Position numbers and translations under genes: made by a program | From: Treponema primitia ZAS-2 | GTDB lineage: Bacteria > Spirochaetota > Spirochaetia > Treponematales > Breznakiellaceae | Assembly: GCF_000214375.1 (NCBI RefSeq) | Contig: NC_015578.1 | Location: 3,782,001 to 3,846,000, forward strand | DNA length: 64,000 bases | Reading direction: 5' to 3' | Shown: piece after piece, positions 30,811-37,937 of the stretch | Layout of the letters: each line of letters opens with the position of its first letter | Position numbering within the stretch: position 1 is the first letter of the stretch | Notes under the pieces: generated by a model | What the model was told of the DNA's origin: nothing | Databases searched by the model: none | The model's input: the letters and a program-made list of their open reading frames with translations, nothing else

Positions 30811-32774
30811 AGGGTGTAGGTGAGCCCCATGGTAACCGTTTGACCGATTTTAGGTCCATAGTAGTAGATATCCCCCAACAGATTATCCACAGAAGTATGA
30901 ACGATGAAGTGCTTGCCCAATCCGATATTGAAATAAAAATCCAGAATGAACCGAGGATCCTCATCGGCATCATACCTCCCATCACCTCGGAGAGAGAAAA
31001 ATCGCCCTTGAAAGTAGGTATTAAGCATGGTCATTTTTCGTTCGCGGCTTTTATAATTGAATCCAGCCTTAGCCTTGATCGTATGGGCGGGTTGATCATG
31101 CTTTTCCGTATCCCGGGTCCGGTCATAGGCGTATATCCAACTGTAACCTGCGGATACAAAGAAATACTGCAAAAAATTCAGCCGCCCTTCGGTGTCCACT
31201 CCAGTCCGCAGGGATCGGGCAATGTTTTCACGTTTATCTATCCGGACACCATCCGGATCAACTAATCCGGTATTATTATTGGTATCGATCTCATTAAAAA
31301 GTTCAGTGTAATAGCCGTTTAGTTGAAGGAAGCCCCACTGGTTTGAATATTCTGCGCCTATATTAAAACTGGCCGAATATTCAGGGTCCAGATCCAGAGT
31401 GGGAATAATATGATACGGGTCTGAGCCGGTATTGGTATAGTCCCGATAGAGTTCGTTAAAGGCAGGAGCCCGATAACCCATACCTGCACCGCCGAGCACA
31501 CGGAAGCCATCAAAAAAATAGTACATCCCCGACAGTTTTGGTGCTGCCATAAAACCGAATTGGGAATTCCGTTCTACCCTGACGCCCCCAAGCAGGGAAT
31601 ATTTGTCTTCCCTGAACCATTCGGCCTGAAAGAAAATTGCTTCCTTGTCTATAGCCGCAGTATCAGTAAATTCGAAATGTTCCATAGTATTATAGGCTAC
31701 CTCAAGGCCTCCGGTAAAAAGGAAATTTGGGAGCCCTTCATACACAGCCTGTGCATCCAGGACAGCGAGGTTTTCATTCTCGTGTTTCTTTCCGGTAGTC
31801 CAGGTATCGGTACGTTTTTCATAGGCATCATTATCTCGTTGGTAGAAAGTATCGTAAAGCTTTACCGTAAGGTTTGTGTTTTCAAGGGGCATAAAATCCA
31901 TTTCAACGTATCCGCCGGTCCGCAAATACTCGTTCTGTGCCAGAGAAAGGTTTTTAGTCCGGCTGTTTCTACTCCAATCACCGGTCTGCATCTGCATAAA
32001 GGAAGCGCCAAAGCGCAGTTCGGAGGTATCTCCCAGGGGAATAGCCGTATCAAGACTGCCGCCGCCCTGATAATACTCGGGCAGGATCGAGACATCCTCA
32101 TCTTCCCCATAGTAAAATGCTCTCCGGCTGCCTTCCAGGGTCAGCAAGTTTCGCAGGGGACCGATGGAAAATCCCGTAGTAACCGTGGCATCCTGTTCCC
32201 GAAGGGGATCAAAATCATCAAAGGGGTCCGGTTTGGCGGAAGTTTTTGGGTCGTCATAGGCAAAAAGAAAGCGATTTTGCAGGGATGTTGAGAGAGAAAA
32301 AGTCTCTTGAGGCTTTTTAGTAATAATATTTATTACCCCCCCTATGCTTTCAGAGCCATAGAGGGCGGACTGGGGACCCCGGACTATCTCAATGCGTTCC
32401 ACATCCCCTGCGGGTATGGTTGCACCCCTGAGCCGCTGGCTTGTCCTCCCGGCAATCCGCCTGCCGTTTACCAGATAGAGTATTCGGCCCTGGTCCATGC
32501 CCTGGAGCATGACATAGTCGCCCATGGCGCCGCTCCAATACATAAGCCCATAGTCGTCAAGCACATCCCCTACAGTAGCGGCGCCGGAATTTCCGATTTC
32601 CTCTGCGGTGATGACCTCGGTCGCCACCGGTGAATCTTTCAGACGCTTTTCGGCACCCGTTCCTGTGACGGTGATATCCTCAAGCTGATGAATTGGCTGG
32701 ATGTTTTCTTCAGCGGCCAAAGAAGCCCCAAAACCAATGCACAGAACTGCTGCTATTTGAAAAGAAAAACGCAT
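30807..32774 (-). CDS. btuB: TonB-dependent vitamin B12 receptor, BtuB-like
   Basis: Start at 32774 is fixed by a strong GAGGAGGAAAG site; the longer frame to 32804 is rejected. The 655-residue protein has a signal peptide ending SLAAE, a TonB-box-like LEDITVTGTG right after it, a plug with SPVATEVITAEEIGNSGAATVGDVLDDYG, GMDQGRILYLVNGRRIAG, VERIEIVRGPQSALYGSESIGGVINIITKK, and a barrel ending in the conserved YYGPKIGQTVTMGLTYTL. These are close to BtuB and other nutrient receptors. It is the first gene of operon 2, directly behind a cobalamin riboswitch whose platform can hide the ribosome-binding site. It is not especially close to the two operon 1 receptors. Confidence 0.93.
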   Translation of the reverse strand: MRFSFQIAAVLCIGFGASLAAEENIQPIHQLEDITVTGTGAEKRLKDSPVATEVITAEEIGNSGAATVGDVLDDYGLMYWSGAMGDYVMLQGMDQGRILYLVNGRRIAGRTSQRLRGATIPAGDVERIEIVRGPQSALYGSESIGGVINIITKKPQETFSLSTSLQNRFLFAYDDPKTSAKPDPFDDFDPLREQDATVTTGFSIGPLRNLLTLEGSRRAFYYGEDEDVSILPEYYQGGGSLDTAIPLGDTSELRFGASFMQMQTGDWSRNSRTKNLSLAQNEYLRTGGYVEMDFMPLENTNLTVKLYDTFYQRDNDAYEKRTDTWTTGKKHENENLAVLDAQAVYEGLPNFLFTGGLEVAYNTMEHFEFTDTAAIDKEAIFFQAEWFREDKYSLLGGVRVERNSQFGFMAAPKLSGMYYFFDGFRVLGGAGMGYRAPAFNELYRDYTNTGSDPYHIIPTLDLDPEYSASFNIGAEYSNQWGFLQLNGYYTELFNEIDTNNNTGLVDPDGVRIDKRENIARSLRTGVDTEGRLNFLQYFFVSAGYSWIYAYDRTRDTEKHDQPAHTIKAKAGFNYKSRERKMTMLNTYFQGRFFSLRGDGRYDADEDPRFILDFYFNIGLGKHFIVHTSVDNLLGDIYYYGPKIGQTVTMGLTYTL

Positions 32775-32777
32775 CTT

Positions 32778-32810
32778 TCCTCCTCGGGAATTTATCTGAC
32801 CCAAGGAGGA
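32778..32810 (-). promoter_or_regulatory. Hairpin masking the btuB ribosome-binding site
   Basis: On the minus strand TCCTCCTTGGG (32800-32810) can pair over 11 positions, one of them G-U, with CCCGAGGAGGA (32778-32788), which contains the btuB Shine-Dalgarno sequence. The loop is 11 bases. This arrangement just after the riboswitch suggests control of translation initiation rather than termination; no U-run follows. Confidence 0.75.
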
Positions 32811-32882
32811 TAAGGAAAAAGGTGCAAGAACCGGAAAACGGCTTTTACCCTAACGTCCTTCCTTCGAGGGTTCAGGTAATAA

Positions 32883-32974
32883 GCACAAGGACCGTCTCCC
32901 GGCTTCCGGCTCGTTAGTCCGGTTACGATGGCGGGACCGCTACGGATTCTCACCGTATTCCGATATCCCTGTGC
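32883..32974 (-). promoter_or_regulatory. Short cobalamin riboswitch controlling operon 2 (btuB to cobQ)
   Basis: Minus-strand blocks in order: GCACAGGG, GGTGAGAATCCGTAGC, GGTCCCGCCATCGTAACCGG, and AAGCCGGGAGACGGTCC, closed by CCTTGTGC which pairs with the first block as P1. These are the core segments of the cobalamin class, but the usual GCCACTG reads GCCATCG and the peripheral domain between core and 3' signature is much reduced compared with the operon 1 element. Its ligand is expected to be a cobalamin form. Confidence 0.85.
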
Positions 32975-32981
32975 GGGAATT

Positions 32982-33010
32982 ACCATACTCCGGATATTCT
33001 GTGCCGTCAA
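32982..33010 (-). promoter_or_regulatory. Promoter of operon 2
   Basis: On the minus strand TTGACG (33005-33010) and TATGGT (32982-32987) are 17 bp apart. Predicted start near 32975 coincides with the first P1 bases of the riboswitch. The same TTGACGGC wording is used by the operon 1 promoter. Confidence 0.7.
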
Positions 33011-33059
33011 GTCCGAATATTTCAAAATTGAAAAATTATAAAAAAGTTGAAAATTTCTA

Positions 33060-33094
33060 TTGACAAACCATTCCGCATCATACAATAATATAAA
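33060..33094 (+). promoter_or_regulatory. Promoter of the cbiK operon
   Basis: A consensus -35 TTGACA (33060-33065) precedes an AT-rich stretch with TACAAT (33081-33086, 15-bp spacing) and overlapping AATAAT. The exact -10 is uncertain because spacing is short. It fires away from the operon 2 promoter, whose -35 lies 50 bp away. The stretch 32775-33333 contains only the two riboswitches, these promoters and the terminator. Confidence 0.6.
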
Positions 33095-33097
33095 AGA

Positions 33098-33165
33098 TAT
33101 TGGGGAAGTTGGGTGAAAGTCCCACGCAAGTGCGTTACCGTTATAGCCGGGGTACCAAGGTTGTA
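33098..33165 (+). promoter_or_regulatory. Compact cobalamin riboswitch-like element upstream of cbiK
   Basis: The plus strand shows GTTGGGTGAAAGTCCCACGC, then GTGCGTTACCGTTATAG, then GCCGGGGTACCAAGG, which match in order the GGTGAAAxTCC, CCCGCxACTGTxA and GCCAGGAGACC cores of cobalamin riboswitches. It is even shorter than the neighbouring element on the other strand and has degenerate core bases, so the ligand class is less sure. An intrinsic terminator 40 bp downstream completes a transcription-attenuation arrangement. Confidence 0.7.
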
Positions 33166-33205
33166 TTTCTTTGCGCAAACCAAGGAATATGAAATGTATT
33201 TCATA

Positions 33206-33236
33206 AGCCATGGTGCGGTGCGCCATGGCTTTTTTA
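33206..33236 (+). terminator. Riboswitch-linked intrinsic terminator upstream of cbiK
   Basis: AGCCATGG (33206-33213) pairs perfectly with CCATGGCT (33223-33230) around a 9-base loop and is followed by TTTTTAT. It lies between the riboswitch-like element and the cbiK start, so it should stop transcription in one ligand state. A weaker hairpin ATGAAAT/ATTTCAT just upstream overlaps and could be part of the switch. Confidence 0.85.
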
Positions 33237-33333
33237 TGGCAGCCCACATGACTTACGGTGCTATTTGCCCCAATATACACCAATGGAAATTCGGGAAATT
33301 GTTTCCCTGAGATTCTTGCAAGGAGCGAATAGT

Positions 33334-34242
33334 ATGAAAAGTTTCACGAGAACAGGAGTAGTTTTCGCACTACCCCTGTTAATCACCCTTCTCCTTCCGG
33401 CTTGCGCGGGGAACTTCGTTGCACGTAGTGGCAGTTCAAAAGCTGCGGTGGGGGAGAAAAAACCGGTTGTCCTGGTGGTCAGTTTCGGCACTAGTTACAA
33501 TGATACCAGGGCAAACACTATTGGGGCCATTGAAAAAGCTATTGCCGCCGCGTACCCGAACTATGAGCAGCGCCAAGCCTTTACCAGCCAGATCATCATA
33601 GATAAGCTGCGCAAGCGGGATGGACTTCAGATTGACAATATCACTGAGGCCATGAACCGACTTAAGGCTGACGGGGTAAAGGAACTGGTGGTCCAGCCTA
33701 CCCACGTCATGAACGGCCTTGAATATGACGAGATGCAGGAGGCCATCAAGCCTTTTAGTAAAGATTTTACTAAACTCAGCTACGGTCTGCCCCTGCTCAT
33801 CTCCGACTCGGATTATACCGAAGTGGTCAATATTATAACGAACGATACAAAACAGTACGCTGCAGACGATACCGCCGTTGTTTTCATGGGCCACGGTACA
33901 GAGCATGAAGCAAATGCTACCTATTCAAAACTAGATACCCTGTTAAAAGCCAAGGGCTTCAGCCGATATATCATCGGTACCGTGGAAGCCACACCTTCCC
34001 TGGACGACGTCATTGCCCAGGTAGACGCATTGAATGTTAAAAAAGTAGTATTATTCCCCTTTATGATCGTCGCCGGGGACCATGCCAATAATGATATGGC
34101 CGGAGATGAGGAAGATTCCTGGAAAACGATCCTTGAATCCAAGGGCTATACGGTACGGGCGGTATTGCGGGGTCTCGGTGAATATCCGGGGATCCAAGCC
34201 ATGTTTGTACGCCACGCCGGAGATGCCATAGGTAATTCGTGA
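33334..34242 (+). CDS. cbiK: Sirohydrochlorin cobaltochelatase, exported lipoprotein form
   Basis: Start at 33334 is supported by AAGGAG eight bases upstream. The 302-residue protein opens with a signal peptide and lipobox LLPAC (Cys24), so it is predicted to be lipid-anchored in the periplasm, like the periplasmic CbiKP of Desulfovibrio. The catalytic domain follows: VVLVVSFGTSYNDTRANTIGAIEKAI, VQPTHVMNGLEYDEM, VVFMGHGTEHEANATYSKLD, FPFMIVAGDHANNDMAGDEEDSWKTILE, and the metal-binding histidines in these blocks are the CbiK set. It inserts cobalt into sirohydrochlorin, the first committed step of the anaerobic route. The bases at and after the lipid-anchored cysteine belong to a 24-bp dispersed repeat (33404-33427). 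It overlaps the btuF-like gene by 4 bp. Confidence 0.93.
   Translation: MKSFTRTGVVFALPLLITLLLPACAGNFVARSGSSKAAVGEKKPVVLVVSFGTSYNDTRANTIGAIEKAIAAAYPNYEQRQAFTSQIIIDKLRKRDGLQIDNITEAMNRLKADGVKELVVQPTHVMNGLEYDEMQEAIKPFSKDFTKLSYGLPLLISDSDYTEVVNIITNDTKQYAADDTAVVFMGHGTEHEANATYSKLDTLLKAKGFSRYIIGTVEATPSLDDVIAQVDALNVKKVVLFPFMIVAGDHANNDMAGDEEDSWKTILESKGYTVRAVLRGLGEYPGIQAMFVRHAGDAIGNS
33404..33427 (+). repeat. 24-bp dispersed coding repeat at the cbiK lipobox
   Basis: GCGC plus GGGGAACTTCGTTGCACGTA, one mismatch to consensus, preceded by T and followed by GTGG. Read as (C)AGNFVARS. The lipobox cysteine codon TGC is formed by the flanking T and the first two bases of the repeat, so the modified residue sits exactly on the repeat boundary. 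Confidence 0.9.
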
Positions 34243-35198
34243 GAATTCAACAGCCCTTACTGTTACTGTGGATTGGCTGCCTCTTTTTTCTGTTAAATTC
34301 CTGTAACAAGGGGAGGGATACTGCTCTCTCCCCATCTCAGGAAAACGCCATTAGTTTTATTGATGACGATGGAAAAGCGGTCAGTCTGGATGAAAAGCGG
34401 CGGCGGATCATTTCCCTGTATTCCGCCCACACGGAGAACCTTTTCGCCATAGGGGCGGGAAATAGCCTTATCGGCGGCCATACTACCTGTACCTGGCCGC
34501 CCGAAGCGGCTTCCTTTGCGGTTTACGATTACAACGGCGACCCAGAGTATATCATCGCTGCGGAACCGGATCTGGTGCTGATCCGCCCCTTTATCCGCAG
34601 GCGCAGTCCCGGCTACATCGCGGAAATTGAAAAGGCAGGGATACTTGTGGTATCCCTGTACCCGGAAAATTTTGAAGATTTTGACGGATATATAAAAAAA
34701 CTGGCCCTGCTTACCGGTACAGAGGAGGAAGCGGAACAACAGCTCATCCTTTTTCATCAGAACCTGGATCAGACAAGCGTCATCACCGGAATAATCGCAG
34801 AAAAACAAACCCTGTTCTTTGAATCCACCGAAGCGGAGATACGCACCGCCGCCGCCGGTTCTCTGCCGGCCCTGGCCATAGAAATCGCCGGAGGTCTAAA
34901 TATAGCCGGTGGCGCCAAATCGGGAACGCCGGGAAGCTCCATCGCCCCATTCGGTGCAGAAAAACTGCTCCAGTACGCTGATAAAATAGATGCCTACATC
35001 ATCCAGCAGGGTTCCATGAATACCGGAAACGGTGTTGCCCTTTCTGCCCGCCCCGGCTACCACACCATAAAGGCGATACAGAACAACCGGGTGTTCTATA
35101 TCGACGAAAAACTGATATCCTCCCCCACCTTCCGCTATCTTACGGGGGTGCAGGAACTGGCGCAGTTTTTGTACCCCGGGGAAAAATTCCCTTTTTAG
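34239..35198 (+). CDS. Periplasmic binding lipoprotein, BtuF-like
   Basis: A 319-residue protein with signal peptide and lipobox LLNSC (Cys22). The mature part shows the class III (helical-backbone) binding-protein pattern: RRIISLYSAHTENLFAIGAGNSLIGGHTTCTWPPEA, NGDPEYIIAAEPDLVLIRPFIRRRSPGYIAEIEKAGI, and a C-terminal lobe with NNRVFYIDEKLISSPTFRYLTGVQELAQFLYP. Such proteins deliver cobalamin or metal chelates to BtuCD. It overlaps cbiK by 4 bp and has no permease beside it; the orphan permease-ATPase pair at 16679-18570 is the likely partner. The last bases of the gene (TTTTTGTACCCC) recur downstream of the intact sirtuin gene at about 37041, a trace of a local duplication. Confidence 0.85.
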   Translation: MRIQQPLLLLWIGCLFFLLNSCNKGRDTALSPSQENAISFIDDDGKAVSLDEKRRRIISLYSAHTENLFAIGAGNSLIGGHTTCTWPPEAASFAVYDYNGDPEYIIAAEPDLVLIRPFIRRRSPGYIAEIEKAGILVVSLYPENFEDFDGYIKKLALLTGTEEEAEQQLILFHQNLDQTSVITGIIAEKQTLFFESTEAEIRTAAAGSLPALAIEIAGGLNIAGGAKSGTPGSSIAPFGAEKLLQYADKIDAYIIQQGSMNTGNGVALSARPGYHTIKAIQNNRVFYIDEKLISSPTFRYLTGVQELAQFLYPGEKFPF

Positions 35199-35365
35199 TC
35201 CCGGCTCAATCAACAACCTCGCCATTTAGGGCGGAGTATTAGACCTCCTCAATACGAATAGCAGTTCCCGAATGCCCTCAAAAGCCTTCTCCAGGTCCCA
35301 TAACCTTTTCCAAAATCAACATACCCCGCTGCAGAGCACTAAACCTGACCCACAACGAGCAATAA

Positions 35366-35426
35366 GAAGAATTTCACCACGAGGGAAACAAAGGAACACA
35401 AAGATAAATAGGAAAAGATCATAGAA
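35366..35426 (-). repeat. Dispersed intergenic repeat, copy 1 of 2
   Basis: The sequence around TTTCACCACGAGGGA, AACACAAAGATAAATAGG and AAAAGATCATAG closely matches the reverse complement of 62990-63052 near the end of the window. Both copies are outside functional genes. The ACCACGA motif is reminiscent of scattered CACGAAG-type intergenic repeats seen in other bacteria. Confidence 0.65.
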
Positions 35427-35570
35427 CTACCTGCTCAACCAGTATATCAATTCGGTATTCATAATCATTTCTCTCCCCCCGCAGAAGCGGGCTTTGGGTA
35501 TTAATCCCGCTTGCGAATAAACGGCCTTGGCGGTTCCTCAGGCATCCCCGACAAACACAGGGCAGAGCCT

Positions 35571-35594
35571 CCGAAGAGAACTGCGTTGGAAGTA
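35571..35594 (+). repeat. 24-bp dispersed repeat, variant copy inside the sirtuin remnant
   Basis: CCGAAGAG plus AACTGCGTTGGAAGTA, 19 of 24 identical to consensus. The variant GTTGGAAGTACCGG end is shared with the copy at 52028-52051. The intact sirtuin gene has about 23 bp fewer at the corresponding point (around 37765), so this looks like a filled site. Confidence 0.7.
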
Positions 35595-35663
35595 CCGGGG
35601 GGCATTTGCCCGTAAATTCCCGGGGAAGATATAAAATTAATCGCCAGCCAGCAAAAATATTTC

Positions 35664-35691
35664 TTGACTTATCGCCAATGAGACTTATAAT
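35664..35691 (+). promoter_or_regulatory. Promoter of the UroD-family gene
   Basis: TTGACT (35664-35669) and a perfect TATAAT (35686-35691) are 16 bp apart, 38 bp upstream of the start codon. An AGGAGG ribosome-binding site follows at 35715-35720. Confidence 0.8.
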
Positions 35692-35728
35692 AATATGTCA
35701 ATCTTTCCGAAATCAGGAGGCAAAGCCA

Positions 35729-36976
35729 ATGTCCACGTATGAAAAAAGATTAAAACGTTTGAATGACGCTGTAGCATTAAAAGAACCCGACCAGGTGCCT
35801 TTTAATGCCATCTGCCAATGTTACCCGATCTTGGAGGCGGGCCACACAATGGCGGAAGCGCTTTATGACTTTTCGGTGATAACCGATGGCTATCTCAAAT
35901 TTGGTAAGAAGTACCAACCTGATGGCTTATTCGGCCATGCCTACCTCCATGGCGGCATGGGCCCGATATTCGAAATTCTACAACCAAACACGGTGCGCTG
36001 GGCCGGAATGCCTGGCAACATCATAGACAAGAATTCCATTCATCAATTTATTGAGTTCCCCCTGATCAAAGAAGAGGATTTTGATCTCTTCGATAATGAC
36101 CGGACCGGCTGGCTCTTTAGCAAGGGGCTTCCCATGATAGCCAAACTACTTGAGCCGGTAGCCAAATGGAACCTTTCTACCCTAGGCCCGATGTACGCCG
36201 CCACTACACAACTGGCGGCGATTTTCAGCTCCCCGGAAACAAAAAAATTATTCGAAGCATTCGATAAGATAACAACCATCAACAACAAAGTAAGGCGTCA
36301 ATCTGCGGAGCTGGACGAAAAAATTGAAAAAGAATTGGGAATACCGGCGCTTCCCAAGGGATTCGCCGCAGTACCCTTTGACGCATACAGCGATTTTTAC
36401 CGGGGAACCCTGGATGCCATGGCAGACATGCTTGAACGGGATGATGTTATCGCCCGTTTTAGCGCAAATGCGTTAAAGAATACCCTCCGGTCAATCGAAA
36501 TGCAGGGGAAAATCATGCCAGGCAAGTGGGTGTTCATGGCGCTGCACAAAGGAATAGACGGGTTTATGTCAGACGCGCAGTATCGCAGGTTCTACTGGAA
36601 GGACTTGCAGACCATTATCGAACATATCATTGCCAATGGAATGACGCCGTATATCTACACCGAAGGCTCCTATACGAGCCGGCTTGATTGCCTTAAGGAG
36701 GTAACCAAGGGCAAAGTAGTTTATCATTTTGAACAATGTGATATGGCCCAGGCAAAAAAAACGCTCGGCAATACAGCATGCATAGCCGGTGCCTTTCCGA
36801 TATATTTGCTTGAATTCGGCACAAAGCAGCAGGTAATTGATGAGGCAAAACGGCTGATCGATATTTGTGCTCCTGGCGGCGGATTCATCTTTGAAACCAG
36901 TTCTGGTTACGATGCGGTTAAAACGGAAAATGTAGAGGCGCTGTTTGAAACCGTCAGAACCTACGGCAAGAAATAG
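35729..36976 (+). CDS. Uroporphyrinogen decarboxylase-family protein (probable corrinoid-linked methyltransferase or demethylase)
   Basis: Start 35729 is fixed by AGGAGG; 41 residues of upstream open frame are not credible. The 415-residue product has the UroD/MtaA superfamily pattern: an N-terminal YEKRLKRLNDAVALKEPDQVPF opening seen in methyltransferase-like members, a central region with FMALHKGIDGFMSDAQYRRFYWKDLQTII, YIYTEGSYTSRLDCL, and a terminal VKTENVEALFETVRTYG. It lacks the arginine-rich N-terminal substrate loop of true HemE, so methyl transfer to or from a corrinoid protein is more likely than haem synthesis. Base composition is richer in A and T than in the flanking genes, and it splits the sirtuin gene from its decayed duplicate, which suggests later arrival. 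No corrinoid protein is adjacent. Confidence 0.8.
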   Translation: MSTYEKRLKRLNDAVALKEPDQVPFNAICQCYPILEAGHTMAEALYDFSVITDGYLKFGKKYQPDGLFGHAYLHGGMGPIFEILQPNTVRWAGMPGNIIDKNSIHQFIEFPLIKEEDFDLFDNDRTGWLFSKGLPMIAKLLEPVAKWNLSTLGPMYAATTQLAAIFSSPETKKLFEAFDKITTINNKVRRQSAELDEKIEKELGIPALPKGFAAVPFDAYSDFYRGTLDAMADMLERDDVIARFSANALKNTLRSIEMQGKIMPGKWVFMALHKGIDGFMSDAQYRRFYWKDLQTIIEHIIANGMTPYIYTEGSYTSRLDCLKEVTKGKVVYHFEQCDMAQAKKTLGNTACIAGAFPIYLLEFGTKQQVIDEAKRLIDICAPGGGFIFETSSGYDAVKTENVEALFETVRTYGKK

Positions 36977-36992
36977 GTATCTTGTAAATTAC

Positions 36993-37031
36993 AAATAGAT
37001 CACAGGAGGTTTTGCCTTTTATGATCTATTT
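36993..37031 (+). terminator. Terminator after the UroD-family gene
   Basis: AAATAGATCA (36993-37002) and TGATCTATTT (37022-37031) form a perfect 10-bp stem with a 19-base loop, followed by TAATTTATTTTTG. The structure can serve both convergent genes. Confidence 0.7.
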
Positions 37032-37052
37032 TAATTTATTTTTGTACCCCTT

Positions 37053-37937
37053 TTAGTCCCGGCTCAGCAGCAGCTCCCGAATGCCCTCAAAAGTCTCCTC
37101 CAGATCCCAGAGGCGGAGGCTGGCGTCTTCGTCCAGGGGAGTCCCCATATCATTGACGATCGCCAGCTTGCCGCCGCGCTGCAATGTTGTGCGGGGAATA
37201 GCGGCGGCAGGCTGCACCGTAAGGCTGGACCCCAGGATGAGCATCAGGTCCGCATCCTGGGCTTCCGTTTCTGCTGCCCGGCGGCTATCCATGGGGAGAC
37301 TTTCGCCGTAAAAGGTGATGGCCGGTTTCAAAACTCTGCCGCATTGGGGACACCGGGGCATAGTTCCGGCTTTTACCAACCCTGCAACCTCGGCGTAACC
37401 CACCCGGATACCGGCGCAGTGGAGACAGTAATGCATACGGGGAGAACCGTGCACTTCTATTACCCGACTGCTCCCCGCCTTCTGGTGGAGAAAGTCGATG
37501 TTCTGGGTAATGACCGCCTTAATGAAACCTCTCTGTTCCAGTTCAGCCAGGCAGGTATGCACTATTGAGGGCTCCTTTTCGTCAACCGTATATACCAGGG
37601 GGCCGGCGTTAGTATAAAAATATGAGGGGTCCTTCTCAAATTCGTCAATATCAAAGGCCTTTTCCGATAGAAACGGTGTTGACTGTTCCCCAGGGGACGG
37701 TGCAGATTCCTCAGGGTGCTGAGACTGCAATGCCTCAGGCAGCCCCGACAGGTACAGGGCGAGAACTTCCGGTGGATATTTGTCCATAAATTCCTGGGGC
37801 AGACCGGCGGTATACAGGCCGTTCTTGCCCCGGAAGTCCGGTATGCCTGAAAGGGTACTCACCCCCGCGCCAGTTAGGGCCACGCAATGACGGGCACCGG
37901 TAATCAGGGCAAACAGTTTTACTATCTCATCCTTCAT
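37053..37937 (-). CDS. NAD-dependent protein deacylase (sirtuin)
   Basis: Start at 37937 (MKDEIVKLF) is preferred because AGGA precedes it; the longer frame lies in queH. The 294-residue protein carries [24 protein letters not shown] (NAD-binding GAGxS), [14 protein letters not shown], the catalytic histidine in [13 protein letters not shown], a zinc knuckle CLHC...[16 protein letters not shown], and [13 protein letters not shown]. It removes acyl groups from lysines. An acidic insertion of about 50 residues ([15 protein letters not shown] through [13 protein letters not shown]) lengthens the helical module. In other bacteria a sirtuin called CobB serves cobamide synthesis and acetyl-CoA synthetase control. 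Here it overlaps queH by 11 bp, which gives no hint of target. Confidence 0.92.
   Translation of the reverse strand: MKDEIVKLFALITGARHCVALTGAGVSTLSGIPDFRGKNGLYTAGLPQEFMDKYPPEVLALYLSGLPEALQSQHPEESAPSPGEQSTPFLSEKAFDIDEFEKDPSYFYTNAGPLVYTVDEKEPSIVHTCLAELEQRGFIKAVITQNIDFLHQKAGSSRVIEVHGSPRMHYCLHCAGIRVGYAEVAGLVKAGTMPRCPQCGRVLKPAITFYGESLPMDSRRAAETEAQDADLMLILGSSLTVQPAAAIPRTTLQRGGKLAIVNDMGTPLDEDASLRLWDLEETFEGIRELLLSRD

Larger units (their letters stand above)
35168..35640 (-). pseudogene. Decayed duplicate of the sirtuin gene with insertions
   Basis: Parts align with the intact sirtuin gene and its downstream flank. The flank TTTTTGTACCCC plus TTTTAGTCCCGGCTCA recurs here at 35168-35208 and at 37041-37066. 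The sirtuin 3' coding end (CCCGAATGCCCTCAAAAG) recurs at 35268-35285. A more 5' segment (CCTCAGGC, CCCCGACA, then GGGC to AAATTCC) recurs at 35537-35625. The middle of the gene is gone. Three foreign pieces are seen inside: about 50 bp related to the palindromic element at 53860-53915, a dispersed intergenic repeat at 35366-35426, and a 24-bp coding repeat at 35571-35594. Between these the stretch 35199-35728 holds no functional gene that I can support. Confidence 0.75.
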
